Below, piece after piece: positions 24,991 to 33,669 of a DNA stretch of 64,000 nucleotides. This stretch comes from Leisingera sp. ANG-M1 (lineage in GTDB: Bacteria; Pseudomonadota; Alphaproteobacteria; Rhodobacterales; Rhodobacteraceae). Each line of letters begins with the position of its first letter. Position 1 is the stretch's first letter. The stretch lies in the NCBI RefSeq assembly GCF_000813745.1, contig NZ_JWLC01000011.1, forward strand, positions 107,042 through 171,041, written 5' to 3'. The notes under the pieces were generated by a model. It ran no database searches and had not been told where the DNA came from. It saw only the letters and a list, made by a program, of their open reading frames with translations. Both the position numbers and the translations under genes were made by a program.

Positions 24991-25425
24991 ATGATTGACA
25001 TGTTTGGATTTAGCCGGCGTTCAAAGGCTATGCCCGCCCTTGAGGGTCACTTGAAATGGTGGGTCATCGAAAGCGAGCGGTTTAACCTCGCCTCGAAAAC
25101 ATCGTTTAGAGTCTTCGAAGCTGTGGTTGCGCAGAGCCAAGAAATGGCAATCGAGAATTTGAGGGTTTCCGATGAGAAACTGGATGAATCCCTCATGGCA
25201 GCTGCGATTCAGGCGGGCAAGATCGAAGATGAATTCGATTGGGAACCCGTCAGTACACTTGTGCGACACATGTCAGTGTCATCGGTGACGACCCAAGCAG
25301 AAGTTGCTGAACGCGATGAGGTTCTTCTAGACATGCTTCGTGATCACGAATTCTATTTGGACGACTTTCGGGACGATCCGCAAATGTCCGTCGGTGGCGG
25401 AGTGTACGACTTGCCAAAAACCTAA
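24991..25425 (+). CDS. Hypothetical cytosolic protein
   Basis: 144 aa from ATG 24991 with ACGAGGTG just before it. I do not recognise it. It is acidic, with predicted helices and no membrane segment or signal (start IDMFGFSRRSKAMPALEGHL, C-terminal run RDEVLLDMLRDHEFYLDDFRDD, written here only as short excerpts). Codon use and base composition are clearly less GC-rich than the nor genes on one side and nnrR on the other, so it may be a recent arrival or an orphan. Function unknown. Confidence 0.5.
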   Translation: MIDMFGFSRRSKAMPALEGHLKWWVIESERFNLASKTSFRVFEAVVAQSQEMAIENLRVSDEKLDESLMAAAIQAGKIEDEFDWEPVSTLVRHMSVSSVTTQAEVAERDEVLLDMLRDHEFYLDDFRDDPQMSVGGGVYDLPKT

Positions 25426-25481
25426 GCAGACTCTTTAGAGGTTCCAGCCTGCATGCGCGGCGAACTGCTTTAAAAGCCTGG

Positions 25482-26177
25482 TTACGCCTGCGCCCCGGTC
25501 AAGGCCTCCAGCCTCTGCACGTCCGTGACAACGATGTGCTTACGGGTGGAGTGCACGATGCCGTCTTTCTCCCACGCCGACAGCAGGCGGCTGACTGTGT
25601 GCAGCGTGGTGCCGGTCATCTCAGAAATATTGCGGCGGGTAACCGGGAAGGCGATCTCGATCCCCTCTGCCACCGGGCGGCCCGACTGCTGCGTCATCCG
25701 CAGCAGCGCCGCTGCCACCCGCTGCTCCACTGCTTGGGTGGCAAGCTCGGCGATACGGGTCTGCATCTCGCCCAGCCGGGCTCCCAGGGTCTTATAGCTT
25801 TCGGTGGCAAAGCCCTGGTATTTGGCGGTGAACTCCGCCCACAGCCGTACCGGCCATGACAGTGCCAGCACTTCCGATGCCGCCACCGCAGTGGCCGGGT
25901 AGGTGTCCCGGTTCAGGGCCGGTGCAATGCCGAACAGCTGACCAGGAGAGATATGCAGCGCGATGATCTGCTCTCCTTCAAGCGTCGTTTTCACCACCCG
26001 GATATGGCCGTCCAGCAGCAGGTGGAACCGATCTGCGTCGTGACCTTCACGGAAGATCTCGCTGCCCTCGTCGTAGCGTTTGGGCAGCGCCTGATCGAGG
26101 ATTTCGCGGATCTGCACGCGGGACAGCAGGCTGAAGGGGGGCAAGCCGGTCAGGAGGCTTTCATCGAGCTTTGGCAA
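25482..26177 (-). CDS. nnrR: Crp/Fnr family regulator of the NnrR/DNR type
   Basis: 231 aa. A cyclic-nucleotide-like beta-roll (EIFREGHDADRFHLLLDGHIRVVKTTLEGEQIIALHISPGQLFGI region) is followed by a dimer helix and a winged helix-turn-helix, TRRNISEMTGTTLHTVSRLL. There are no N-terminal cysteines, so it is not an oxygen-sensing iron-sulfur Fnr. In this context it is probably a nitric-oxide-responsive NnrR/DNR regulator of nor genes. The start appears to be TTG 26177: no in-frame ATG or GTG lies between it and an upstream stop. The symbol rests on context. Confidence 0.85.
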   Translation of the reverse strand: MPKLDESLLTGLPPFSLLSRVQIREILDQALPKRYDEGSEIFREGHDADRFHLLLDGHIRVVKTTLEGEQIIALHISPGQLFGIAPALNRDTYPATAVAASEVLALSWPVRLWAEFTAKYQGFATESYKTLGARLGEMQTRIAELATQAVEQRVAAALLRMTQQSGRPVAEGIEIAFPVTRRNISEMTGTTLHTVSRLLSAWEKDGIVHSTRKHIVVTDVQRLEALTGAQA

Positions 26178-26192
26178 AAAGGCACCGCAAGT

Positions 26193-26206
26193 TTGAGGAA
26201 GGACAA
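26193..26206. promoter_or_regulatory. Weak Fnr-like box between nnrR and nnrS
   Basis: TTGAGGAAGGACAA keeps TTG-N8-CAA but has poor inner symmetry. It is only 16 bp upstream of the nnrR start, too close for class II activation of nnrR, so it may mediate autorepression, act on nnrS at a distance, or be chance. Confidence 0.3.
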
Positions 26207-26392
26207 AGTCCGGTCGCTGCGGTTATCGCATATTGGGGCTCATGGAAACAACCGCACCGGTCCCGGAAGGAGCAGCAGCAAGCCCGGCGCGGCGATCATA
26301 ACGGGTGCGGCGGCAGACCGCGTCCCTGCCCCTCGCCTACGGGCGGCACCGGATACGGGCCGCCCGCAAACCCGTGCCTGACGGAGACTGAA

Positions 26393-27628
26393 ATGAGTGC
26401 GCGAACAGAATACACCGGCCCTGCCCTTTTCTCATTCGGATTCCGGCCGTTTTTCCTGGCAGCCTGCCTGTTTGCCGTGCTGGCTGTGCCGCTGTGGCTT
26501 CTGATCTGGCAGGGCGAGCTGACGCTTGGCGGCCCGTTCCTGCCCTCGGACTGGCATATTCACGAGATGGTTTTCGGCTATGGTGCCGCGGTGGTCGCCG
26601 GGTTCCTGTTCACCGCAGTGCCCAACTGGACCGGCCGGATGCCGGTTCGCGGCCGGCCGTTGGCGCTGCTGTTTGGCCTGTGGATCCTGGGCCGGGCGGC
26701 GGCGGCGGGATGGCTGGGGCTGCCCGCGCTTGGCGTCATGGCCGCGGATTGCGCTTTTCTGGCTGCCGTCATTGCCTTGATCGCGCGGGAGATCATTGCC
26801 GGTGAAAACTGGCGCAACCTGAAAGTGCTGGTGCCGGTTACCCTGCTGGGGCTGGCCAACGGGCTGTTTCATTTCGAGGCGATTACCGCTGGGTCGGCGG
26901 ATGTCTCGCGCCGCCTTGGCATTGCGGTGCTGATTTTTCTGATCATGCTGATCGGCGGGCGGATCGTGCCCAGTTTCACCCGCAACTGGCTGGCCAGGAA
27001 AGGCGGTGCGGCGATGCCGGTGCCCTTTGGCAGGTTCGATGCAGTGTGCCTGGCCGGCGGCTTGGCAGCGCTGTCGGCTTGGGTGCTGGCACCCTGGTCG
27101 GAAATCAGCGGTGCTCTCCTGCTGGCGGCCGGGCTGCTGCATGTTATGCGGCTGGCGCGCTGGCGCGGGCTTGCCTGCCTGGCAGACCCGCTCCTGTTCA
27201 TGCTGCATGCCGCATATGCGATGGTGCCAGCGGGGCTGGCCGCAGCTGCCGCGGTACCCTTTGGACTGCTGGAGCCTGCCGCGGCGGCCCACCTTCTGGG
27301 CATCGGTGCCATTGGCGGCATGACCCTTGCGGTGATGATGCGCGCCGCCATGGGCCACAGCGGCCGGCCGCTGATAGCCGGCAGAGCGCTGACGGCAGCC
27401 TTTGCACTGGTTCTGGGCGCTGCAGTATTGCGCATGGCCGGGGCCGGAGCGGCACTTGCGGGCTGGGACGGCATCACCCTGTCAGCGGCCTTGTGGACCG
27501 CGGGATTTGCCCTTGCAGCGGCAAAGCTCGGCCCTTGGCTGGCCGCGCCGCGCCTTGGCCCCAAGAAGGTATCCGGGCGGCCCGAAACCAAGAACGGACC
27601 AGCCGCACAGGAAGCTCCGCCCGCGTAG
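26393..27628 (+). CDS. nnrS: NnrS family haem- and copper-containing membrane protein
   Basis: 411 aa from ATG 26393, with ACGGAG before it. A longer frame runs into the leader and was not chosen. Twelve predicted helices. NnrS signatures are visible: LFSFGFRPFFLAACLFAVLAVP at the start, FLPSDWHIHEMVFGYGAAVVAGFLFTAVPNWTG (HIHEM and VPNWTG), RIVPSFTRNWL, and GHSGRPL near the end. The protein relieves nitrosative stress by limiting iron-nitrosyl complexes and is part of the NnrR regulon. It is divergent from nnrR and is followed by the peroxidase gene 74 bp later. Confidence 0.93.
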   Translation: MSARTEYTGPALFSFGFRPFFLAACLFAVLAVPLWLLIWQGELTLGGPFLPSDWHIHEMVFGYGAAVVAGFLFTAVPNWTGRMPVRGRPLALLFGLWILGRAAAAGWLGLPALGVMAADCAFLAAVIALIAREIIAGENWRNLKVLVPVTLLGLANGLFHFEAITAGSADVSRRLGIAVLIFLIMLIGGRIVPSFTRNWLARKGGAAMPVPFGRFDAVCLAGGLAALSAWVLAPWSEISGALLLAAGLLHVMRLARWRGLACLADPLLFMLHAAYAMVPAGLAAAAAVPFGLLEPAAAAHLLGIGAIGGMTLAVMMRAAMGHSGRPLIAGRALTAAFALVLGAAVLRMAGAGAALAGWDGITLSAALWTAGFALAAAKLGPWLAAPRLGPKKVSGRPETKNGPAAQEAPPA

Positions 27629-27702
27629 TCGAAATCTTAACGGCCTTCTCAGAGAATGCCATTCCAGGTAACTAGAGACTGGATGGTAAAAGGAGGTCCT
27701 GG

Positions 27703-28704
27703 ATGCAGTGGAGAGCTGCTGCTGCCGCATTTGCGGCACTGCTGCTGTGGGCCGTCCAGAGCCTGGCGGAAACCGCCGGGCTTGACTCGTTCCGCCGCCC
27801 GGCAACCATCCCTTTCCCGGCCTCGGCCCCCTACAACCGCGAGATTGCGACGCTGGGCAAAATGCTGTTCTTCGACCCCCGCCTGTCGGGTGGCCAGAAC
27901 ATCAGCTGTTCCAGCTGCCACAACCCTTCTTTCGGCTGGGAGACCCCGGTCCCCAAGGCGATCGGCGCCGGCAATGCGCCTGTGCGCCGCCATGCGCCGA
28001 CGATCATCAACGCGGCCTGGATCACGCCGCTTTTCTGGGACGGGCGCGCCGCCAGCCTGGAGGAGCAGGCAATCGGTCCGATCACCGCTCCGGACGAGAT
28101 GAATGCTACCTTTGACGGCATTGTGGCGCGGCTGTCGGCCGTCAGCGAATACAAAACCTGGTTCGAGCGGCTGTTCCCCGATCGCGGCATCAGCAAGGAA
28201 ACCATCCTGACCGCGCTGGCCACATACCAGCGCACAATCGTCAGCGGCGTGGCGGCCTTTGACCGCTGGGTCGCGGGTGATGCCGACGCCGTGCCGGAAG
28301 CCGCCAAGCGCGGGTTTGCGCTGTTTACCGGGCGGGCAGCCTGTGCGGCCTGCCACTCCGGATGGATGTTCACAGACAATGAGCTGCACGACATCGGGCT
28401 TCTGACAAGCGATCTGGGACGCGGCGGTGTGGCGCCGCAGGACCCGGCGCAAAACTTCCGCTTCAAAACGCCGGGGCTGCGCAATATCGCCTTGCGGGCG
28501 CCGTACATGCACGATGGATCCCAGCAGTCGCTTCGCGCGGTCATCCGCCACTACGCTCAGGGCGGCGTAGAAGGCGCCGCGCGGCAGGCGGATATCGAAG
28601 GGTTCTCTGTCACCGAGGCCGAAATATCGGATCTGATTGCCTTTCTCGATACGCTGACGGACAATGAATCCAATGTGCCCACTCCTATTCTTCCGGCCAA
28701 CTGA
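27703..28704 (+). CDS. Di-haem cytochrome c peroxidase (MauG/CcpA family)
   Basis: 333 aa with a signal peptide (AAAAAFAALLLWAVQSLA). Two c-haem motifs, CSSCH (near residue 70) and CAACH (near residue 214), and the conserved LGKMLFFDPRLS and PGLRNIALRAPYMHDGS mark the family. The enzyme reduces H2O2 to water in the periplasm with electrons from cytochromes. Some relatives act as MauG-like oxidases. A very strong ribosome site, AAAAGGAGGTCC, precedes the ATG. The gene lies downstream of nnrS and 25 bp before the histidine kinase. Confidence 0.9.
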   Translation: MQWRAAAAAFAALLLWAVQSLAETAGLDSFRRPATIPFPASAPYNREIATLGKMLFFDPRLSGGQNISCSSCHNPSFGWETPVPKAIGAGNAPVRRHAPTIINAAWITPLFWDGRAASLEEQAIGPITAPDEMNATFDGIVARLSAVSEYKTWFERLFPDRGISKETILTALATYQRTIVSGVAAFDRWVAGDADAVPEAAKRGFALFTGRAACAACHSGWMFTDNELHDIGLLTSDLGRGGVAPQDPAQNFRFKTPGLRNIALRAPYMHDGSQQSLRAVIRHYAQGGVEGAARQADIEGFSVTEAEISDLIAFLDTLTDNESNVPTPILPAN

Positions 28705-28729
28705 TGCGTGTGTGTGAAAGCTTCCCCTC

Positions 28730-31117
28730 ATGAACATCAAACGCTCCATCGTCCTGCCGGTTCTGGTCATCGCGGTTGCTGCGCTGTTTGCAACGCTTCT
28801 GGTGGGCAGCATGGCAATGTACGCCTCCAGCCGGAAAGATGCGGTGCTGGAAGCCTCGCTGGAGGTCACCCGCCGCACCAGCAGCGTCGCCACCGGCATC
28901 ACCGCCGCGGAAACCTATGCCCAGGACGTGATCGCCATGACCCGGCTGATCCCGCAGGAGGAGGTCGCCAGCCAGTTTCAAGCCTATCTGCGCGACATTA
29001 ACCGCGACCTGGGTGCCCTGCTCGCGCTGCCGCTGCCGGAACCGTTGCGGGCCGAGGCCGAGGCGTTGAACGATGCGCTGGCGGAATGGTGCGCGATGGC
29101 CGTTGTGTTGCTGGGCATTAAGCCGGCGCAGGACATCCCCACTCTCAGCGCACTGATCATGAGCAGCGAGGCGGTCACCAAACAGGCCTCCATGGTGAGC
29201 TCTTTGGCTGCCGTGTATGCCGGACAGGCTGTCGAGGCTGCAAACCAGACATTGTCCCGGATTTTTGTGCTGGGGCTCAGCGGCACTGCGCTGATCATGG
29301 CGGCCGCACTGATCTTTGCCATGCGCAAGGCGCATGGGATTTCGGCCGCAATGCAGTCCGCCGCTTCCAAGCTGCGGCGGCTGGCCAGCCAGGAGCAGGA
29401 TGGCGCGGCCCAGGACGGCAGCGAGATTGCCGCGGTGTTTGCCGCGCTTGACACGCTGGAGGCAAGCCTCAAGGAGAAGAAGCGCATCGCAGAGCGGCTG
29501 CAGCAGGAAAAAACAAGGGCTGAGGCTGCCACCGAAACCAAGTCCCGCTTCCTGGCCACCATGAGCCATGAAATCCGCACGCCGATCAACGGGGTGCTTG
29601 GGATGGCAGAGGTGCTGAGCGAAAGCGGCCTCACGGCGGAGCAGCAAGCCTGCACCGGCACCATCCTGGCCTCTTCCGAGGCGCTGCTGCGGATCGTCAA
29701 CGACATTCTCGACTTCTCCAAGCTGGAGGCCGGCAAGGCGCAGATGCTGGAGCAGCCCTTTAACCTGCGCGACGTGATCTATGACGTCGCGACGCTGATG
29801 TCGCCCAGCGCCACCGCCAAAGGGGTGGAGATCTGCATCGACATCCCCGAAGGAACTCCGGCTGTTTACACCGGCGATAGCGGCCGGGTGCGGCAGGTTC
29901 TGATGAATCTGGTTGGCAACGCAGTCAAATTCACCCTGCAGGGCCATGTCAGCATCACGCTGAATTACGATGCCAGTCACAAGATCCCGTTGTGCATCGA
30001 TGTGCGCGACACCGGCGTCGGCATCCCCGAGGACAGCATCGGCCAGATTTTCCACGCTTTCGAACAGGTTGAAAGCAGCACCGCCCGGCGGTTCGAGGGC
30101 ACCGGGCTGGGGCTTGCCATTTCGTCCAGGCTGGCCGAAGCCATGGGCGGGCGGATCGATGCGGTGTCCGAACCCGGAAAGGGCTCTTGCTTCACAATCT
30201 GCCTGACACTGCCGGTGGCCGCCCCTGCGCCGCCCGCGACCCGGCCGCTGGCCGGAAAACGGGTGGCCGTGATGGCCGATCTGGCCTTTTCCCGTGCCGT
30301 CCGGCAGCGCCAGCTGGCATACTGGGGCGCGGATACCGCGTACGTGTCTACCCCGGCGCAGCTGCTGGAACAACTGGAGGCAATGGCCGCCGTCGGCGGT
30401 CAGCCCGATCTGGTTCTGATCGAGGACAGCCTGCCACCGCAGCAGGCCAGCGACCTGTGCCGCTGCATTCACAGCCTGACCAGTTGCCGGAGGCTGCCGA
30501 TCGTGTTCTGTGCCGGCAGCCAGGTGATCACGCGCTACCAGGGGCTCAAGGACTGCGAAACGGTGCATGTTCTGATGAAGCCCGCCCGCAACAAGGTTCT
30601 GCTGCGCACGCTGCAGGAGGCTCTGAACGCCAGCGCAGAACCCCAGACCGCTGCTCCTGCGGCAGCGCTGCCTGGCGCGGAACAGGCAGAGCCAGAATTG
30701 AGCCATGTGCGCCTGCTGGTGGCCGAGGACAACCGCACCAATCAGCTTGTCCTGAAGAAAATGCTGGCTCCATCGGGCATCCAGATCACTTTTTGCAGCA
30801 ATGGTCAGGAAGCAGTCGAGGCCTTTTCTGCCCAGCCGTTCGACCTGGTGCTGATGGATATGTCGATGCCGGTGATGGACGGGCTGGAAGCCACGCGGCA
30901 GCTGCGCATCCGGGAGCAGGAAACCGGCTGCCCCCCCTGCCCGATCCTGGCGCTGACCGCCAATGTGCTAAGCACTGATGAGGCCGCCTGCCGCGCTGCG
31001 GGCATGGTCGGTTTCCTGTCCAAACCAGTGCGCAAGCAGCAGTTGCTGGAACAGATCGCGAAATGGACCGGCAGCGTACCTGCACCAAGCACCGGCGCGC
31101 AGGCGCGCCAGGCCTGA
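28730..31117 (+). CDS. Hybrid sensor histidine kinase with two receiver domains, one degenerate
   Basis: 795 aa. TM1 (about 7-30) and TM2 (about 180-200) flank a periplasmic sensor of about 150 residues with no recognised domain. HisKA has MSHEIRTPINGVLG. The ATPase domain has NLVGNAVKF (N box), DTGVGIPEDS (G1) and GTGLGLAISS (G2). The first receiver (from RVAVMADLA) has Glu at the phosphoacceptor place, DLVLIEDSLP, and looks inactive. The second (from RLLVAEDNRTNQLVL) is complete, with DLVLMDMSMPVMDG, and the conserved Lys in FLSKPVR. No HPt or output domain is present, so a separate partner is needed. Directly downstream of the peroxidase. Confidence 0.9.
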   Translation: MNIKRSIVLPVLVIAVAALFATLLVGSMAMYASSRKDAVLEASLEVTRRTSSVATGITAAETYAQDVIAMTRLIPQEEVASQFQAYLRDINRDLGALLALPLPEPLRAEAEALNDALAEWCAMAVVLLGIKPAQDIPTLSALIMSSEAVTKQASMVSSLAAVYAGQAVEAANQTLSRIFVLGLSGTALIMAAALIFAMRKAHGISAAMQSAASKLRRLASQEQDGAAQDGSEIAAVFAALDTLEASLKEKKRIAERLQQEKTRAEAATETKSRFLATMSHEIRTPINGVLGMAEVLSESGLTAEQQACTGTILASSEALLRIVNDILDFSKLEAGKAQMLEQPFNLRDVIYDVATLMSPSATAKGVEICIDIPEGTPAVYTGDSGRVRQVLMNLVGNAVKFTLQGHVSITLNYDASHKIPLCIDVRDTGVGIPEDSIGQIFHAFEQVESSTARRFEGTGLGLAISSRLAEAMGGRIDAVSEPGKGSCFTICLTLPVAAPAPPATRPLAGKRVAVMADLAFSRAVRQRQLAYWGADTAYVSTPAQLLEQLEAMAAVGGQPDLVLIEDSLPPQQASDLCRCIHSLTSCRRLPIVFCAGSQVITRYQGLKDCETVHVLMKPARNKVLLRTLQEALNASAEPQTAAPAAALPGAEQAEPELSHVRLLVAEDNRTNQLVLKKMLAPSGIQITFCSNGQEAVEAFSAQPFDLVLMDMSMPVMDGLEATRQLRIREQETGCPPCPILALTANVLSTDEAACRAAGMVGFLSKPVRKQQLLEQIAKWTGSVPAPSTGAQARQA

Positions 31118-31209
31118 TCAGTCGCAGGCGGGCGGCTCTGAGGCGGCGGCCAGTCGGCCGCAAAGCCGCATTTTCTCACGAAACAACACAATCCGACACA
31201 AAAACGTGA

Positions 31210-31215
31210 TATACT
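31210..31215 (+). promoter_or_regulatory. Possible -10 element upstream of the RTX peroxidase gene
   Basis: TATACT in the 233-bp AT-richer gap between kinase and peroxidase is the best -10-like hexamer there, about 135 nt upstream of the start. No good -35 is seen, so the call is weak. Confidence 0.25.
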
Positions 31216-31350
31216 GGCAGCATGCCTGAGTCCCGGCAGGATTGCATTTTCGGGAAGCTGCAGGCGTTTGCCGGGCACGCCCGCAGAAGGGACCTGCAGA
31301 CCGTGCACGTTGGCATTTTCGGTGAAAGTAATGAGTGATTGGGGGATCAC

Positions 31351-33438
31351 ATGTCCAATTTGCAGATCGGGGCCGCGCGCCCCGCCGATGGCTATTCCAC
31401 AAACCCTGAAAATCCTGACTGGGGCGCAACCGGCACCGGGCTGCTGAACCTGGCGCCAAGCGATCTGGGGCCCGGCGGCGGAATGTCAGGTGACGACCGC
31501 CCCGGCACGCGCGAAATTTCCAACGCCCTGTCTGTTCAGGACGGAAAAACCCACAACGCGGAATGCGCTTCGGATTTCCTGTGGATCTGGGGCCAGTTCC
31601 TGGACCACGATCTGTCGCTGACCAGCGCCGGGGAATACACCAGCGCGGACATTCCGGTCCCGGAAGGCGATCCCTATTTCGACCCCTATGGCACCGGTGA
31701 AGAAGTCATCCCCTTTACTCGGGTCGATCAGCAGGACGGCAAATACATCAACGAGATCACCGCCTTTATCGACGCTTCGATGATTTACGGCTCGGATGCG
31801 AAGACCTTGGAAGACTTGCGTGCCGAGGGCGGCAAGCTGCAATTGACTGAAGACGGCTATCTGTACCGCTATGGCAAAGAACTGCTGACCGGCGATGTGC
31901 GGGCTGCGGAGAATGTCGCGCTCACCTCGATGCACACGATTTTCACCCGCGAGCACAACCGGCTGGTGGATGAACTGGCAGAACGGGATCCCTCGCTCAC
32001 GGATGACCAGCTGTTTGAAGCCGCCCGCGCCCGGGTCGAGGCGCTCGTGCAGGCGGTGACGTACAAAGAGTTTCTGCCGTATTTGATCTGCGAAGACGCG
32101 CTGGAGGCATACCAGGGCTATGACGCGCAAGTGAACCCGGGGATCGCTATCGAGTTTTCGACGGTGGTCTTCCGGCTGGGCCACACACTACTGTCGGCAA
32201 ATCTGCAGCTGGTTGCCGAAGACGGGACCAGTTACGATCCGCTGGCACTGCGGGATGCCTTTTTCAAACCCGAACTGCTTGAGAAGCCAGGGCTGATGGA
32301 GGACGTCATCCGCGGCGCTGCCAGCCAAACCGCCGAGGCGATCGACACCAAGGTTGTTGAAGATGTGCGCTCCTTCCTGTTCGGTCCGCCAGGGGCCGGC
32401 GGGTTCGATCTGGCGGCGATCAACATTCAGCGCGGCCGCGATCTGGGCGTTGCCAGCTATAACGATCTGCGCGAAGCGCTGGGGCTGGAGCGGGCTGAAA
32501 CCTTTGCCGACATCACCTCCGACACCGGGCTGGCGGACAAGCTGGCAGAGGTTTACGGCGAGACCGATTTGGTCGACGCTTGGATCGGCGGCCTGGCCGA
32601 AGACGCCTATGGCCACGGGATGCTGGGGGAAACCTTCACCACCGTGATGGTGGACCAGTTCACCCGCTTGCGCGATGGCGATCCGTTCTGGAGCGAAGCA
32701 CGGGAGGGCCTGCCTGCCGAGGACCTGCAAGAGCTCTGGGACACGAAACTATCCGAGATCATCAAGAGAAACACCGATATCAATCTGCTTCAGAAGGATG
32801 TGTTTGCCGGAATGGACCGGATCATCGGCACTACTGCAGACGATGTTCTTACAGGCGGTGCGATGCGTGATTTCCTGCATGGGCGTGCAGGCGACGACGT
32901 GCTGAAGGGCCGCGCGGCCTGCGACGACCTGCAAGGCGGTGATGGCAACGATACCCTGGAAGGAAACCGCGGCAGCGATTGCCTCTACGGCGGTGCCGGC
33001 AATGACTACCTGAATGGCGGCATGGAGGACGACTTTATTTTTGGTGGCGCCAACCGGGACCATCTGACCGGCCGGCACGGCAATGATGAGCTTTATGGCG
33101 GCATGGGCCAGGACTACCTCAGCGGCAACAGCGGCAATGACACTTTGGACGGCGGAGCGAACTACGACACCCTTACGGGCGGCACCGGAGATGACGTGCT
33201 GACCGGCGGCGCAGGAAGCGATTGCTTCAAGTTCAAGTCCCGCCACCAAGGGGACGATACGATCACAGATTTCGAACTTGGCGCGGATTGGATCAAGGTG
33301 ACAGGCCCAATGCGCCACTCCCTTCAATTCGAAGACTTGGAAGGCGGTCTCAGGATCTCCGACGGCGATGACTGGTCAGTATTGCTGGAGAACATCAGTT
33401 TGGAAGATTGGGAGCTTTCCGGCGATCAGGTGCTCTGA
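31351..33438 (+). CDS. RTX-tailed haem peroxidase (animal haem-peroxidase family)
   Basis: 695 aa from ATG 31351 (GGGGGATCAC before it). Residues of about 1-490 are an animal-type haem peroxidase: WIWGQFLDHDLSLT (distal His region), FTREHNRLVDEL, STVVFRLGHTLLSANL (proximal His) and INIQRGRDLGVASYNDLRE are family hallmarks. From about 490 to 640 come repeated nonapeptides such as LTGGTGDDVLTGGAGSD and LSGNSGNDTLDGG, the calcium-binding RTX unit, and a C-terminal segment typical of type I secretion signals. There is no N-terminal signal peptide. The protein should be exported by a TolC-type system and oxidise halides or phenols outside the cell. A hairpin follows the stop. Confidence 0.93.
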   Translation: MSNLQIGAARPADGYSTNPENPDWGATGTGLLNLAPSDLGPGGGMSGDDRPGTREISNALSVQDGKTHNAECASDFLWIWGQFLDHDLSLTSAGEYTSADIPVPEGDPYFDPYGTGEEVIPFTRVDQQDGKYINEITAFIDASMIYGSDAKTLEDLRAEGGKLQLTEDGYLYRYGKELLTGDVRAAENVALTSMHTIFTREHNRLVDELAERDPSLTDDQLFEAARARVEALVQAVTYKEFLPYLICEDALEAYQGYDAQVNPGIAIEFSTVVFRLGHTLLSANLQLVAEDGTSYDPLALRDAFFKPELLEKPGLMEDVIRGAASQTAEAIDTKVVEDVRSFLFGPPGAGGFDLAAINIQRGRDLGVASYNDLREALGLERAETFADITSDTGLADKLAEVYGETDLVDAWIGGLAEDAYGHGMLGETFTTVMVDQFTRLRDGDPFWSEAREGLPAEDLQELWDTKLSEIIKRNTDINLLQKDVFAGMDRIIGTTADDVLTGGAMRDFLHGRAGDDVLKGRAACDDLQGGDGNDTLEGNRGSDCLYGGAGNDYLNGGMEDDFIFGGANRDHLTGRHGNDELYGGMGQDYLSGNSGNDTLDGGANYDTLTGGTGDDVLTGGAGSDCFKFKSRHQGDDTITDFELGADWIKVTGPMRHSLQFEDLEGGLRISDGDDWSVLLENISLEDWELSGDQVL

Positions 33439-33444
33439 CCGCAT

Positions 33445-33463
33445 GCCCGGCAGGTGGCCGGGC
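33445..33463 (+). terminator. Hairpin after the RTX peroxidase gene
   Basis: GCCCGGC (33445-33451) pairs with GCCGGGC (33457-33463) around a five-base loop, six bases after the stop. No T-run is present, so the effect may be weak or Rho-dependent. Confidence 0.4.
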
Positions 33464-33669
33464 TGCCGTCCCTCGCACCATTGGCCACACGCAGGCGCCG
33501 ATCGGAAACTTCGCCGCCTCTGCCTGGACCGGATGTCGTAACTCCTCCTTCCGTTGACGCAATCCGGGAGCGGCTGCTGCGCGGACGCACCCTAGAATGC
33601 CCGATCAGATTTCCGTGAGGCAGCAGGGCCGGGACGGAAGGCGACAGGCATCGGGGAGGACGCGCCGCC

